Positions 11,689-22,087 of a DNA stretch of 64,000 nt are shown here, piece by piece (the stretch's first letter is position 1; each line of letters opens with the position of its first letter). The notes beneath the pieces were generated by a model, which saw only the letters and a program-made list of their open reading frames with translations, searched no databases and was not told the origin of the DNA. The stretch comes from Voacanga thouarsii (Eukaryota > Streptophyta > Magnoliopsida > Gentianales > Apocynaceae). The DNA lies in NCBI GenBank assembly GCA_026120185.1, contig JANUWF010001614.1, positions 2,467,501 through 2,531,500 on the forward strand. The letters run 5' to 3'. Both the position numbers and the translations under genes were made by a program.

Positions 11689-13489
11689 TGTTGGGAAATA
11701 TGCCATCTTAGACTAGTTTTCTGATGTAAATATCGAATATTTTAATAAAAGAATTTATTTTCAAAAATCATTTGTGAATTTACATTTTATTTGTGCACAA
11801 TTACGTTTGGAAAAGACCTATTGTGTTTAAGTAAGTGGTCCATGTGAATGGAGGTCTTTCACAGTAAGGTATGGATCACGGGTTACTTAACACATAAACA
11901 TTTGTTCTTAACCGATTAATGAGAATGTAAATCTCGTTATGTTTAGGTTATTATGTTATGAATTTCAAATAGGGAATGTCTTACCTTTAGTCAGTGAGTA
12001 TTCCACTCACTTCATGACATAAGCGTATGTCGAATACGTAGAACAAGACCTGTAGTAGTGGTTTCTGAAAGTACTATATGGTAGAAACCTAGACAACTAC
12101 CACTACAGCGTGGACTAGTACTCTACGACTTGAGTATGAGTTGGTGGTCTGACAAAGTTAGAAGCATATACTTTGATGTGCTATAGTTGAGGTTCTATTG
12201 TAGGACCAATATACTTGCATGTTAGGTATTTGTGACTGGTTAGTTAAGACAGACTTGTAAAAGATAGTTTCTATACTATATCGCCCCTTGTGATTATCTG
12301 AATGATCTAAATATCTAGGGGCCTAGGAAACATGACTTGGATGTCTGCTTTAGGGTAGCTCCCTTAGAAAGCGGAAACAATCCAGGAAGTCGTGGATCAT
12401 TGGACTAGAAGCCTAAGGATGGTAGATGTCATTTAGAGAGGTGTTAGTACATTTCTTTTTCTCTAATGTACGGCGATATATAGAGGAGTATTTTAGTTAT
12501 TACACCTGTAGGTCGGAGACTTTGCTAACGTGGCATTGTCCTTGGGGTCAATATTTCCTTATGGTGATATTAGGAAATATTTAAAATGCAAAATACAGCT
12601 ATTTATATGGCAAGGGTATTTTGGTCATTTTAGTAGCCAAGGCAGTGTGTCTTTTGGTCTCCAGTATAGACCGAGAGTCTTAATTAAATACAGGATAAAG
12701 AATTGACCTTAAATTAAATGGAATTTATTTTTAAGTAGCCTGATTTAATTATTGGGTTAGACTAAAATAAAGGTCCATAGAGAGAACGAATTAATTAAAT
12801 TAGTTTGGTGGGTTAATTAATTATTCAGGATTTTGGCCCAGTTTGAATAATTAAAGATTAACCTGGGACTAAACTAATATAGGCTTATTTATTGGACTAG
12901 TTTATTTGGGTTGAAAAATTAATTATAAATTGGGCTAATTATTTGGTTCTAATTAGAATAATTAATTAAGTCCAAAAGGCTAAACTCAGAGTCGAATGGA
13001 CCAGTCCAGTTTAACCTAAGGTTTTATTTAGGTTAAACAGGAGGATTGGAAATAACGTTATTTTTTTGGCAGACTCTTCTCTGTGAAAAAAGAAGCACCC
13101 GTCTCTCTCTCATTCTTTCCAGAAAATATTCCTCAGTGCTGTTAGTTGTTCACCAAACGGAATTAGGCAGGCCATATACTGGAAGATCGAGAGTTTGGCG
13201 TTCACCTAAATGCAAAGATGGAGTAGGAGGCTTGCAGGAATCGCACCAGAGGTTTCCACCAGCACACCTACCTCGGTTCCACATATTCCGGTCCAGCCAA
13301 TTCTTAGAACGAGGAAAAGAGGTAAAAAATTTTAAACCTCAGAACCTGTACAGAGCGCAACCAGCACCGGATAGGGTTACCAGAGCTAGCGCTGGCTCTA
13401 TTTGGAGTTCCCCTGTTCTTCAGTTTTTTCAGTTTTTTTTGTTTTCGCTTCCGCTGCCTGCCTTGTGTTTTTCCCTTTCTATGCCTTCA
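11689..13489 (+). mobile_element. 5' LTR of copia element B
   Basis: The start TGTTGGGAAATATGCC resembles the starts of LTRs E and C. The right border is placed at CTTCA (13485-13489) because a primer-binding site begins three bases later. The result is about 1.8 kb. Only this 5' LTR is present; the rest of B is cut off at 16117, so no TSD can be checked. Near the end (about 13356-13406) is a GC-rich stretch, AACCAGCACCGG ... GCTAGCGCTGGCTC, which may be another decayed copy of the palindromic module described below. The open frame at 13046-13507 lies in the LTR and is probably not a gene. Confidence 0.75.
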
Positions 13490-13491
13490 AT

Positions 13492-13503
13492 TGGTATTAG
13501 AGC
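13492..13503 (+). promoter_or_regulatory. Primer-binding site of element B
   Basis: TGGTATTAGAGC differs by one base (C to T) from the usual plant TGGTATCAGAGC complement of the initiator-methionine tRNA 3' end. It lies directly after the LTR end. Confidence 0.8.
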
Positions 13504-13949
13504 TTGAAGGTTTTGTGAAAATATAGGGAGCATGCATCTAGTTGAATAAAATTGGACATATATGTGTGATTAAACTGTGATCCTTCACTGTTTTGATATG
13601 AATAGATTCTCTATTAAACCTCTCAGATTGAGGTATAGGAGATGTGTAATTTACTGTTTTTCTTAGCAAATCGTGTAAGCCCAATGTTAATGGGTATAGG
13701 CGATTATTGGTTTTGATTGATTTCATTGTATTGGGATTGAAATTGAAGAGCCAATGGCACCAGAAGTTTCATAGAAAAACAGAGAAAATTCGCAGAAAAA
13801 AAAAAACTGCAGAAGAATTCGTCTAGACTAGAACCGGCATTGGCTAGGCCACCCGAACCGGTGCCGGCTTAGGTCTGGACTCACGTCCGGATTTTAGGTC
13901 ACCCATGGGTCCTAGTTCTGTGCTGTGGGTGCAGTGGACCACAGTGTAG
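13504..13949 (+). other. Leader of element B with one GC-rich palindromic module
   Basis: This stretch has no coding match. At 13831-13870 are the paired cores ACCGGCATTGGC and AACCGGTGCCGGC, separated by TAGGCCACCCG; TTCTGTGCTGTG follows at about 13916. These match the module in C, F and M. A 15-bp direct repeat, GGGTGCAGTGGACCA, occurs at about 13927 and 13973. The N-terminal part of gag, expected in this interval, is absent. Confidence 0.6.
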
Positions 13950-14549
13950 ATGGGTGCTCGATCCAGTGTGGCGGGTGCAGTGGACCAAGGAGAAATTTTT
14001 TATGAGAAGGTCATAAAGCCACAATCTAAAGCTATGATTGCTACGACTTCATCTTTTAGAACTGGGCCTAAGCCTAGGAAGTTCAAGAAGAAGAAGGGGA
14101 ATGCTGTGGCCCAGCCCAAAGACAAACCCAAGGGTAAGTGCTTCAAATGTGGATTAAAGGGACATTGGAAAAAGGAGTGTCTAGATCTTCACGCCAAGAA
14201 GAACCCCCCAGGCAGTGTTTTCTATCTAGAGTCTATATCAATGGTTGGATCAACTTCCACTTGAATTATTGATTCAGGAGCCACTGATCATATCTGTAAC
14301 TCCTTGCAGGGGTTTAGAAAGTTTCGAAGACTCCAAAAGGGTGAACATGGACTACGTGTGGGAAATGGAGCACAAGTTTGGGCCCTTATAGTAGGAGAGC
14401 TAGATCTTGTTTTTTTTTATTGTAATAGAATAGTGGTTTTGAATGATGTTTTATATGTACCTGGATTTCAACAAAATTTGATTTCGATTGCGAAACTAAT
14501 AAATCAAGGATATTCTATGTCTTTCCATTCTGGTATTTCTATCAGTTGA
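13950..14549 (+). pseudogene. Element B gag zinc knuckle and protease region (broken)
   Basis: The frame 13950-14264 carries a lysine-rich stretch and a complete CCHC zinc knuckle (CFKCGLKGHWKKEC, about 14137-14180), the RNA-binding part of copia Gag. Most of the N-terminal Gag domain is missing. After a stop at 14262 the same frame reads IIDSGATDH (about 14265), the aspartic protease active site (D-S-G). It continues in 14304-14549 with VLNDVLYVPGFQQNLIS, the conserved protease C-terminal block of Ty1/copia elements. At least two nonsense changes interrupt it. In a live element this would be one polyprotein with the downstream integrase and RT. Confidence 0.85.
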
Positions 14550-14639
14550 GATAGAGAAATTTTATGTACTGGGCACATATATGGGAATTTATTTTTCTTA
14601 AACCCTATTAACAATCAATTAAATAACTCTCAATCTAAA

Positions 14640-15719
14640 CCTTTAACAAGAAAGAGAAAGACCAATCTAAATGACTCTTATCTTTGGCATCTAAGATTAG
14701 GTCATATCAACTCAACCAGAATTCAGAGGTTAATCCATGGTGGGCCTCTAGATTCATTGAGATTGAAAAATTGGCCTCAGTGTGAATCCTGCCTAATGGG
14801 AAAGATGACCAAGAGGTCTTTTACCCCTAAGGCAGATAGAGCCAAGGAGGTATTGAGTCTTGTTCACACTGATGTGTGTGGTCCCTTATCTATACCAGCT
14901 AGAGGGGGTTTTAAGTACTTCATCACTTTCACGGATGATTGTACGAAGTTTGATTTTATTTACTTGATGAGACATAAGTCTGACTCTTTTGACAAGTTTA
15001 AAGAGTTTAAGGCTGAAATGAAGCGTCGGACAGGTAAATTGATCAAGAGGTTACGATCGGATCGTGGTAGAGAGTACCTCCTGGGTGAATTCAAGGACTA
15101 CATGGTACATCATGGGATAGTATCCCAACTCTTTACGCCGAGGACACCCCAGCAGAACGGAGTAGCTAAGAGAAGGAAGAGGACATTGATGGAAATGGTC
15201 CGAAGTATGATGTCTCATGCTACTCTTCTAGTGTCTTTTTGGGGATATGCCTTAGAAATAGCGGCATAGATTCTGAACTTGGTGCCTCCCAAGTCAAAAC
15301 CTAGGACTCCCTATGAGATGTGGATTGGGCATAAGCCAAGTATGAATCATCTCAGGATACGGGGTTGTCCAGCTTATGTACTGGTTAAGGGAGACAAGTT
15401 GGAACCAAGATCAGAATTATGCTATTTTGTTGGGTATCCAAAAGGGACAAATGGTGGTTACTTTTATCATTCTAAGGAACATAAAGTACTAGTAAGTACC
15501 AATGCTAGATACTTAGAGGATGATCAGAGTACTTCCACGAAAGGTTCAACTAGGTTGGAACTTGAGAAGAGGTTATCTTCGGAATCAACATCTTCTGACC
15601 CAATTGTGGAACAAGAAGAGGCATAGCCTCAAGAGCCTATACAAATGGAGCTTCATCATAGTGGAAGAGTGTCTAGTGTACCAGAGAGATGGATTGGAGA
15701 AGCTTTCAAGCTAGTCTCT
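14640..15719 (+). pseudogene. Element B integrase (broken)
   Basis: The GAG-pre-integrase zinc region (LGHINSTRIQRL ... CESCLMGKM) is readable from about 14700. The core follows in 14757-15269: first Asp in LVHTDVCGPL, second Asp in RSDRGREYL. The third catalytic residue is lost. The conserved NGVAE motif reads NGVAK, with lysine at 15168-15170 in place of glutamate, so the enzyme should be dead. After an in-frame stop at 15267 the C-terminal part continues in 15279-15626 (PYEMWIGHKPSMNHLRIRGC). Function in the family: insertion of cDNA into chromosomal DNA. Confidence 0.88.
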
Positions 15720-16117
15720 GACCATTAGGAATAAGACCCCACTAGATTCGAGAAGGCTATTACTGATGCCGATGCAAATCTACGGCATAAAGCAATAAAA
15801 GTCGAGATTGAGTCTATGTACTTCAATCAGGTTTGGGATGTTGTGGCTTCACCTAAAGGGATAAAACCCATTGGGTGTAAGTAGGTATACAAGAGAAAGA
15901 GGGGAGTAGATGGGAAGGTGGAAACCTTCAAAGGTAAGCTTGTGGCGAAGGGGTATACTCAGAAAGAGGAAATCGACTATGAGGAAACCTTTTCCCTGGT
16001 AGCCATGCTTAAGTCCATCCGCATCCTCCTTGCCATCGCATGTCATTATAACTACGAGATATGGTAAATGAATGTCAAGACGACATTTTTAAATGGCTAT
16101 CTTAGTGAAGACATCTA
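15720..16117 (+). pseudogene. Element B reverse transcriptase, N-terminal part only
   Basis: Translated segments show the start of a Ty1/copia RT: QVWDVV, KGIKPIGCK, GKLVAKGYTQKEEIDYEETF and LKSIRILLAIA, followed by a decayed MNVKTTFLNG. Stops interrupt it (for example TAG at about 15881 and TAA at about 16066). The frame ends abruptly at about 16117, where reverse-strand D-family LTR sequence begins. The YVDD motif, RNase H and 3' LTR of B are absent from the window. Confidence 0.8.
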
Positions 16118-17065
16118 TATGTCCTCACATTTAAGGATTTTAAATATATTTCCATAAACTCAACCAACTCAATAGTGTCTTTCTACACCAATTACATAAA
16201 AAGGATCACTACACTTGGTTTTACCTAAACTTCTCAATCAACAACAAATCAAAGCTCACCCCAAATAGGTTTTACAGTACAACCTTGATGTACAAGAAGG
16301 ATTATGGAAATGAATTTAAAATAGCTCACACTGTTGAGCAATTGTACAAACAAATGAGCACCAACAACCTTTACCTTTGTAAAGCAATTTGATTTTACTT
16401 TGAAGCATTAATGAAAAGGGAGATTTTTGTATTCTAGAGATTAAGAGTGTTTCTTAGAAAGATAGGACAAAAATCTATTTTAAAATTGAGTTTTGAAAGC
16501 TTTTATAGAAGCAAAAAGTAAAGCTCCAATGACTAGAAACGGCTATTTTTAGGCTATTAGATTTTTCAGAGTTTTGGACTCAAGGATTGGACGAAGGTGC
16601 ACCCAAAAAGCGAGTCCAAAATGGCACTTTTCTAGACAGAAAATTTTGACATTGTTCACAGAGTTTTGGATGAATCTTTTGGTTACAGAGCCATCTAAAC
16701 AACTCAATCCAAAATTCTGAGGACTTAATACTTTGAAATCTTTTTGCTTGTGTGCTTCAAAATAGAACTAAATTGACTCATAAGGTAAAGAAAACACAGG
16801 AATTTATACAATATACCTTAACAAATGATTCATAGTCTAAAGTTCTTTCTTAAGTGCTTCATGATCTTGTGCGCTCTTAGGTTGAAGATGTACTTGATCA
16901 ATAACCACTTTGGATTTTATTTTCTTAAGAGTTGCTTAGCAACCTTATTAGCATGCCTTGAAAGAACTGGGTCAAACATGTACTATTACATGTAAGTCAC
17001 ACAAGTTAGTCCTCATCAATATCTATTATCAGTTAAAACATAGGAGAATGCCCTTAGGGCAAACA
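16118..17065 (-). mobile_element. 3' LTR of element D (truncated)
   Basis: Positions 16118 to about 16795 match 32457-33132 (for example the TGTCTTTCTACACCAATTAC block, ACAACAAATCAA and CTTTTGGATGCAG-like blocks). The right edge is CCCTTAGGGCAAACA, the reverse of a TGTTTGCCCTAAGGG start. A polypurine tract adjoins it on the reverse strand. The last 360 bp or so of the LTR (its U5 side) are missing at 16117, where element B is also cut. A deletion or recombination therefore joined the two. Confidence 0.8.
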
Positions 17066-17080
17066 ATCTCCTCCTTTTTG
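17066..17080 (-). promoter_or_regulatory. Polypurine tract of element D
   Basis: On the reverse strand this reads AAAAAGGAGGAGAT immediately before the LTR start TGTTTGCCC, where plus-strand DNA synthesis is primed in this family. Confidence 0.75.
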
Positions 17081-17397
17081 AGTGATGAAAAACTTGATGG
17101 GATTATGATATAATAACAATTATATGTATAGTACGGACAAGTTAGACCAAGAGAAATAAGAATATTTTTCATTGAAATCTAATCTCTTATTATAGGACTT
17201 AAAGAGTGCTTATGAGATTAAGATAGAAAATTTGAAGTATGTACTTATAAACATGGCTCAATAAGCATATGGCCTAACCAACCTCCATATCCTCCTTCCT
17301 TCTGTCACATGACTATTCCTTAAGAGAATAGTCACAATAAAAGAATGTGTAACTATGTACATAAGGAGGTATAGAATATAAATCCTAATATGAAGTG

Positions 17398-17413
17398 CCC
17401 CCCCCCCCCCCCC
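17398..17413. repeat. C16 homopolymer
   Basis: Sixteen consecutive C on the plus strand. Sequencing length may be unreliable here. Confidence 0.95.
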
Positions 17414-18338
17414 TCCTCTTAATATGTGCATATATGAACATAGAATATGAAGTCATAAAGTGCGATTTGAGAGTAAGATTGGATTTAAGATTTTGGACTT
17501 CCAAAATGTGCATTCAAACTAGCATAAGTGAGACTAAGGGACTTTTGGACTTAAGGCTTTGGATGTCCAAAGCATGTGTCCAAAATAGAGTAAAATTAGA
17601 CAGAAACTAGCCTTTTTAGAACCTATTTTTGGACAAGACTTTTTAGATCGAAGAAATGTGAGTCCAAAACTCCTTCTATGTATGTGCAAATAAAAAATTT
17701 TCAAAGATTTTGATCTACCCAAGTTTTCTCAAGACATTTTAGACTTCAAGGAAATTTTTCTAAACAATCAAAGCTATAGATATAAATGTCCTCATCATCT
17801 AAGATTTTTAATATAGAGCATATCACAATCATTTCCAAAACAGATTTTTCGGTTAACCAAAAATTAAATTGTTAAAAAGCATAATGGACTCATACATATT
17901 TCAATCTCCTTTGACTTCAACAACAATGATATCTCAAATATAGACTCCATTAAAATGTCCATATCTTTAAGCTATGATCATACACGGACATAGTCACATT
18001 CGATAACTGATTTTCATTATATACAACCAGTATATATTCAAAATTCACATTATCACACAATCACTCACAAGCTATATATTTTCACAATATATATCCACAG
18101 TCTATTCACAGCATCACATACCACTAAGTTTATATACCCACAATATATCCAGAATATTAGCATATATACCCATAATATAGCCAAAATATTAGCAAATATC
18201 CACAATATCTAGTCCACAATCTATATTTTTCTCTCCTTTTGTCATCAATCAACAAAAAAAAAAAAAAAACCACAAAAAAAAGAAGTAGAGAATAAGGAGA
18301 ATAAAAATAGCAAAGAAATTTGTCAAAATGCAGATAAT

Positions 18339-18340
<2 letters not shown>

Positions 18341-18372
<32 letters not shown>
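18341..18372. repeat. (AT)16 microsatellite
   Basis: An uninterrupted AT dinucleotide run within the non-coding 3' region of D. Confidence 0.95.
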
Positions 18373-18376
<4 letters not shown>

Positions 18377-18540
18377 GATAGAGAAAGAGATATGCAGAAT
18401 TGAAATTGTTCAAAGAGTGGTGGAGAAATTAAAAAAAAGAGTAATTGTTAGTAGAACATCAGTAAAAATGGTGTAAGCAGAGGATGTATTGGAAGCAGTC
18501 CGCAGAGCTGATCACTTAAGAAATATGGACAGTCTTTGGC

Positions 18541-18712
18541 TTGGACCCAACACCCTTTTTTGAATGTTGTCTAGCAATTTGGCTGAACTTTCTCTTTACC
18601 ACCACATGCTTCTACCTTTTTCCAGAGGTGATAGGGATTTCAGTAGGGGCAGGGGTGCAGATTCTTCCTGATATACGGATGTATACCTTTCTCGTTCAGT
18701 GGCTGTCATTAC
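18541..18712 (-). pseudogene. C-terminal end of the element D env-like frame
   Basis: Read on the reverse strand from 18712, this continues in register from the lysine/glutamate-rich frame that ends at 27574 once element C and one copy of its target duplication are removed. It stays open for about 35 codons. It is therefore the tail of the second ORF of D, separated from the rest by 8.9 kb of inserted DNA. The plus-strand frame 18541-18816 is a shadow. Confidence 0.6.
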
Positions 18713-20267
18713 TGTTAGTGTTGTGCCCTAGAGGCAATCGCTTGTACATTGTATATGACACATTTTATTTTAATAAAAGGCATTATTTATCTTACAGTTT
18801 CTTTTGTTTACTTTAAGTAATACAATTGTTTGATAAAGTCCATAGTACAACACTGTGTTAAGGTAATCATGATAGAGATCATGATATGAGATTCCTACTA
18901 CACTAGATGGTGTTAGTATTTAAATAATCCCTAGTCATAGTATTAATGAGACAGGACATCATTAATGCGTTAAGACTAGCATGTGTTAGACTTCTTGATT
19001 TGATCAGGCGGTAGTTCTCATAACCGTGAGTATTGAGATACTCAAAGTTAACACATGGATGCTTGTTAATGGAACAAGTAAATTGGATGACCTAGCTTTG
19101 AGATAATCATATGGATAACTATTTAGTGCCAGTGATATAATCTCAATATAGCAAATGTGAAAGTATCTTTAGACTTGAGATCTCCAAGGTACTTTGTTTG
19201 CTGAGCATTGTACTTTGATTACAATCTCCGGAGCTCGATCGAGGGCCGCCTATGGGATGGATACTGGGCACATTTTGAGGTAAACGAAGGTAGTTGAGAG
19301 GGTCAATAAAGGATTCACTATTCCTAATAGTAAGGGTGAATATCTCACGGCCACTTGTAGGAATTACTACTTGAAAGTCCTTAGCCAAGGCAATTGTGTA
19401 TTGAAAATAGTTCCAATTGATACATGTCTAGAATAGTAGGTTCCTGGTACAAGTACTATTGTATTCGGGCCAGAATTATTTCTGCAGGGAGTTGGCACTA
19501 ATTCCGTACTTGAAATCGAATGAGATATTCTATGGTGAAATGAGTTAATTGCACTGAAGTTTGTTATTGAAGGGTTCATGTCAAGCCACTTGACTTCGTA
19601 GACTCTTGGGTGGTCATGATGTGTTGCTAGATACCGCTCATGATATGGGAATATGGGTTTATTAATTGATGAATTAATAAACCAATCCTAATTAGAATTA
19701 ATAGGATTAATTCTAATTAATTATGGATTATTAATCTTAAAGATGTTTGGATTAATTCATGTTCGCTACCAATTGACTAGAAAACCTAATAGGTCACACA
19801 CAATAGAGGATTATATACTCAAGATGTTATTTGATAACATAATGGGGTTGATTGAAAGAAAGAGAAGTTGATGTGGACAATTTATAATTAGTTATAATTT
19901 GTGGTCCAAGTTATAATTGTGAGAACTTGATGTTTCCAATTACAATTAGGGAATTCTAATAGGATTAGAATTCTCAGTTTTAGGAGGGAAATTTCGTGTA
20001 ATATATAGTATATGTAACACACAAAAAACCCTAGCTGAAGAACACACAAAACAATAGCCACGAACATTCTCTCTTCTCTCTATCTCTCTCGAGTTGATCT
20101 TGATCAAAGAACCCTAGCCGCCATATTATTTCTGCTAGCACAAGAAAGTTTGGTGCTTGAGTATTTATCTGTGTGGATTACCTGTTAGAGATAATCACAC
20201 ATTGTGATTATAGTGGTTTAACTCTCGTGGAATTTGCACAAAAGGATTGCTGGATCGCGCCTCGACA
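18713..20267 (+). repeat. 5' LTR of element C (short U5)
   Basis: It starts TGTTAGTGTTGTGCCC and ends CCTCGACA, 1,555 bp. Compared with the 3' LTR it is collinear until GATCGYGCCTC and then jumps to ACA, missing about 160 bp. A TATATAGTATATG stretch near 20003 is a candidate TATA region. The polypyrimidine CTCTCTTCTCTC near 20070 and AAACCCTAGCC blocks are typical of plant transcript leaders. Confidence 0.9.
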
Positions 20268-20268
20268 G

Positions 20269-20280
20269 TGGTATTAGAGC
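20269..20280 (+). promoter_or_regulatory. Primer-binding site of element C
   Basis: TGGTATTAGAGC begins two bases after the LTR end. It has one mismatch to the initiator-methionine tRNA complement, the same C to T change seen in element B. Confidence 0.85.
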
Positions 20281-20693
20281 CGTGCTATGTGTGGTTTACG
20301 GATATTGTTTTGGTATGAAAAACTGTTTTCGTGTTTGTCTTTTTTTACTGTGAAAATTGTTGTCACTCGAGCCGAACTCTTTTTGATCATTATGGATTAG
20401 GTCCGTAGCATAATATGATTGTGTAAAAGTTACAGCGTATTTCGAAAAGATGCTTTCTTTGGTGCTGAAAATTTCTGCAGGAAAAACATTTTCTTGCAAC
20501 ATGGATGTTGCCCTCCGTTTCATCTTAATTTTCTATTTTGATTTTTTTTAAACTAACAAATTGGTTGTTGTTTAGAGCTTCAAAATAGAAAATACTACTG
20601 AGAATTGTTCTCACTGAAAATTTGCAGAAGAAGAAAGCACGAGAAATTGTTTTTGAATTTTTTTGAAAAATCGCTGCCATTATTTCAGAACAC

Positions 20694-20847
20694 AGGCGGC
20701 GCCGGCTCTGGCCTCCAAGCTGGTGCCGGTTCCATTCTGTTCGCAATGTTCAGAAATCGATTTTGGAAAGGAAATTTTTATTTAAAACCAGAACAGAGCC
20801 GGTGCTAGCTTCGGCTTCCAAACCGGTGTCGGTTCTGCTCTGTTTGC
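20694..20847 (+). repeat. Two GC-rich palindromic modules, 101 bp apart
   Basis: Module 1 is GGCGGCGCCGGCTCTGGC followed by CTCCAA and GCTGGTGCCGGTTCC, then ATTCTGTTCGC. Module 2 (from 20795) is GAGCCGGTGCTAGCTTCGGC, TTCCAA, ACCGGTGTCGGTTC, then TGCTCTGTTTGCGAC. The shared core CCGGCGCCGG is self-complementary. The same module occurs in elements B, F and M. Confidence 0.8.
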
Positions 20848-20941
20848 GACTTCTAGGTATTTAAAAAAAAAAAAAAATTCTGGAATAGAATTTTGAAAGG
20901 GAGAAATCTCATTTGATGAGAAACAGGACACAAAAGTATTT

Positions 20942-21072
20942 TCTCAAAATTAGTTTTGAGACAAACAATTTTGTTTTTCAAAATAATGATTTTGAAAATC
21001 TAAAATTAGTGTATCTTTCTAAAATGGTGATTTTAGAATTTGTTTTATCTTTCCAAAATAGTGATTTTGGAA
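20942..21072 (+). repeat. Four consecutive perfect hairpins in the C leader
   Basis: The inverted repeats are TCTCAAAA/TTTTGAGA (20942-20961), TTTTCAAAAT/ATTTTGAAAA (20975-20998), TTCTAAAAT/ATTTTAGAA (21017-21038) and TTCCAAAAT/ATTTTGGAA (21051-21072). All arms pair perfectly over 8-10 bp around 4-base loops, and where the arm sequence differs the partner changes to match. Confidence 0.85.
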
Positions 21073-22087
21073 TGATAAAAGTATATGTTTATTTTGTTTA
21101 AGTATAGTCAATGGCATGGTGGATGGTTATGGACTAAAACTAATTATATTTGTTCATGCATTTTACAGTTTTGATTTTTATGAAATAGGGCCGCGTGTCT
21201 TGCCTTCTCTAGAATTCTTGTGTAATTCTCTTCACATCTAACTCCCTTCGAATGTAACTCGAGGTTTTCTCTCTTTAGGAAATTATGTAATTAGTTTATA
21301 TAGGTTAGATAGAAGTAGAATTATTCTATTCTAGAGATGGCGACCAAAAAAATGCGAGAAGATAAGACCTTCTACTTAAATCAAGCATGAACACATAGGG
21401 TTATCTATGTTAATTTCTTTGATGCCTCAAAGAAATTAATTTAGGAAAAATCCATAACCATACCACGTAATCGCTTTATTACCATGATTATCAATTATAT
21501 GATTTATTGATTTTTATGCATATCATTCAACAAGATCACTAAAAGGAACAAATCCGTCAATTAATATTAAACCTAATTCCTTCCATTAATATAGTAAGAA
21601 CGAGAGTCCTTTTTCAAGACCAGGTTGTTGGGCAAACCTAAGCCTACTTGACATTGGGCATGTTTAAGCTATGGAATTAAATTCCTAATTAATGGGTTGG
21701 GTTTAACTAAATTCTTTATCTCGGTTGGGCAAACTCAAGCATAAAGAAATTTAGAGAAAAAGTTAGGGTAGCCCAAAAGGCTTTTAGATTAAAAGTTGTT
21801 AATCACCCAATGATCTAGTAGTTACATACGATGTAATTGGTATTGGATATCTACCAATGAACTCAAGGGTGGCTTATTGGGCAAACCCAAGGTTATTCTT
21901 GAGGAATTTGGATATCGGTCCACTAGAAAAGCTTCCAACGGGCTTTCTTGAATCAGTAGTAGGGGCTATTAGTTTGAGTAAAATAGTAGAGTAAAAATGC
22001 TCTTAATTAAAGTCCTAATTATTTGCATATCATGTACATATACAAGTAGCTAATGCTCTCTATCTTTCCATCTAGGTCACTTGCATC

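Larger units (their letters stand above)
17081..18540 (-). other. 3' non-coding region of element D
   Basis: This stretch lies between the end of the env-like frame and the polypurine tract of D. It holds no coding domain. It contains a 16-base C run at 17398-17413, a 32-bp TA tract at 18341-18372 and repeated CAATATATCCAcA-type segments at about 18060-18220. SIRE-like elements are known to have long 3' non-coding regions. Confidence 0.6.
20281..22087 (+). other. Long leader of element C
   Basis: This is 1.8 kb of non-coding DNA between the primer-binding site and the gag ATG, much longer than in most copia elements. It holds two copies of the GC-rich palindromic module (20694-20847), four consecutive hairpins (20942-21072) and repeated TTGGGCAAACYYAAGC segments (about 21629, 21725, 21875) of unknown meaning. 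Open frames here (20605-20808, 20913-21101) have no protein match. Confidence 0.6.

Noticed and set aside
13046..13507. A 153-codon host gene
   Set aside because: The frame lies inside the 3' part of LTR B and runs into the primer-binding site. No domain is recognisable.
18541..18816. A plus-strand membrane protein
   Set aside because: It spans the border between the reverse-strand D frame and the C LTR, so it cannot be an evolved gene.
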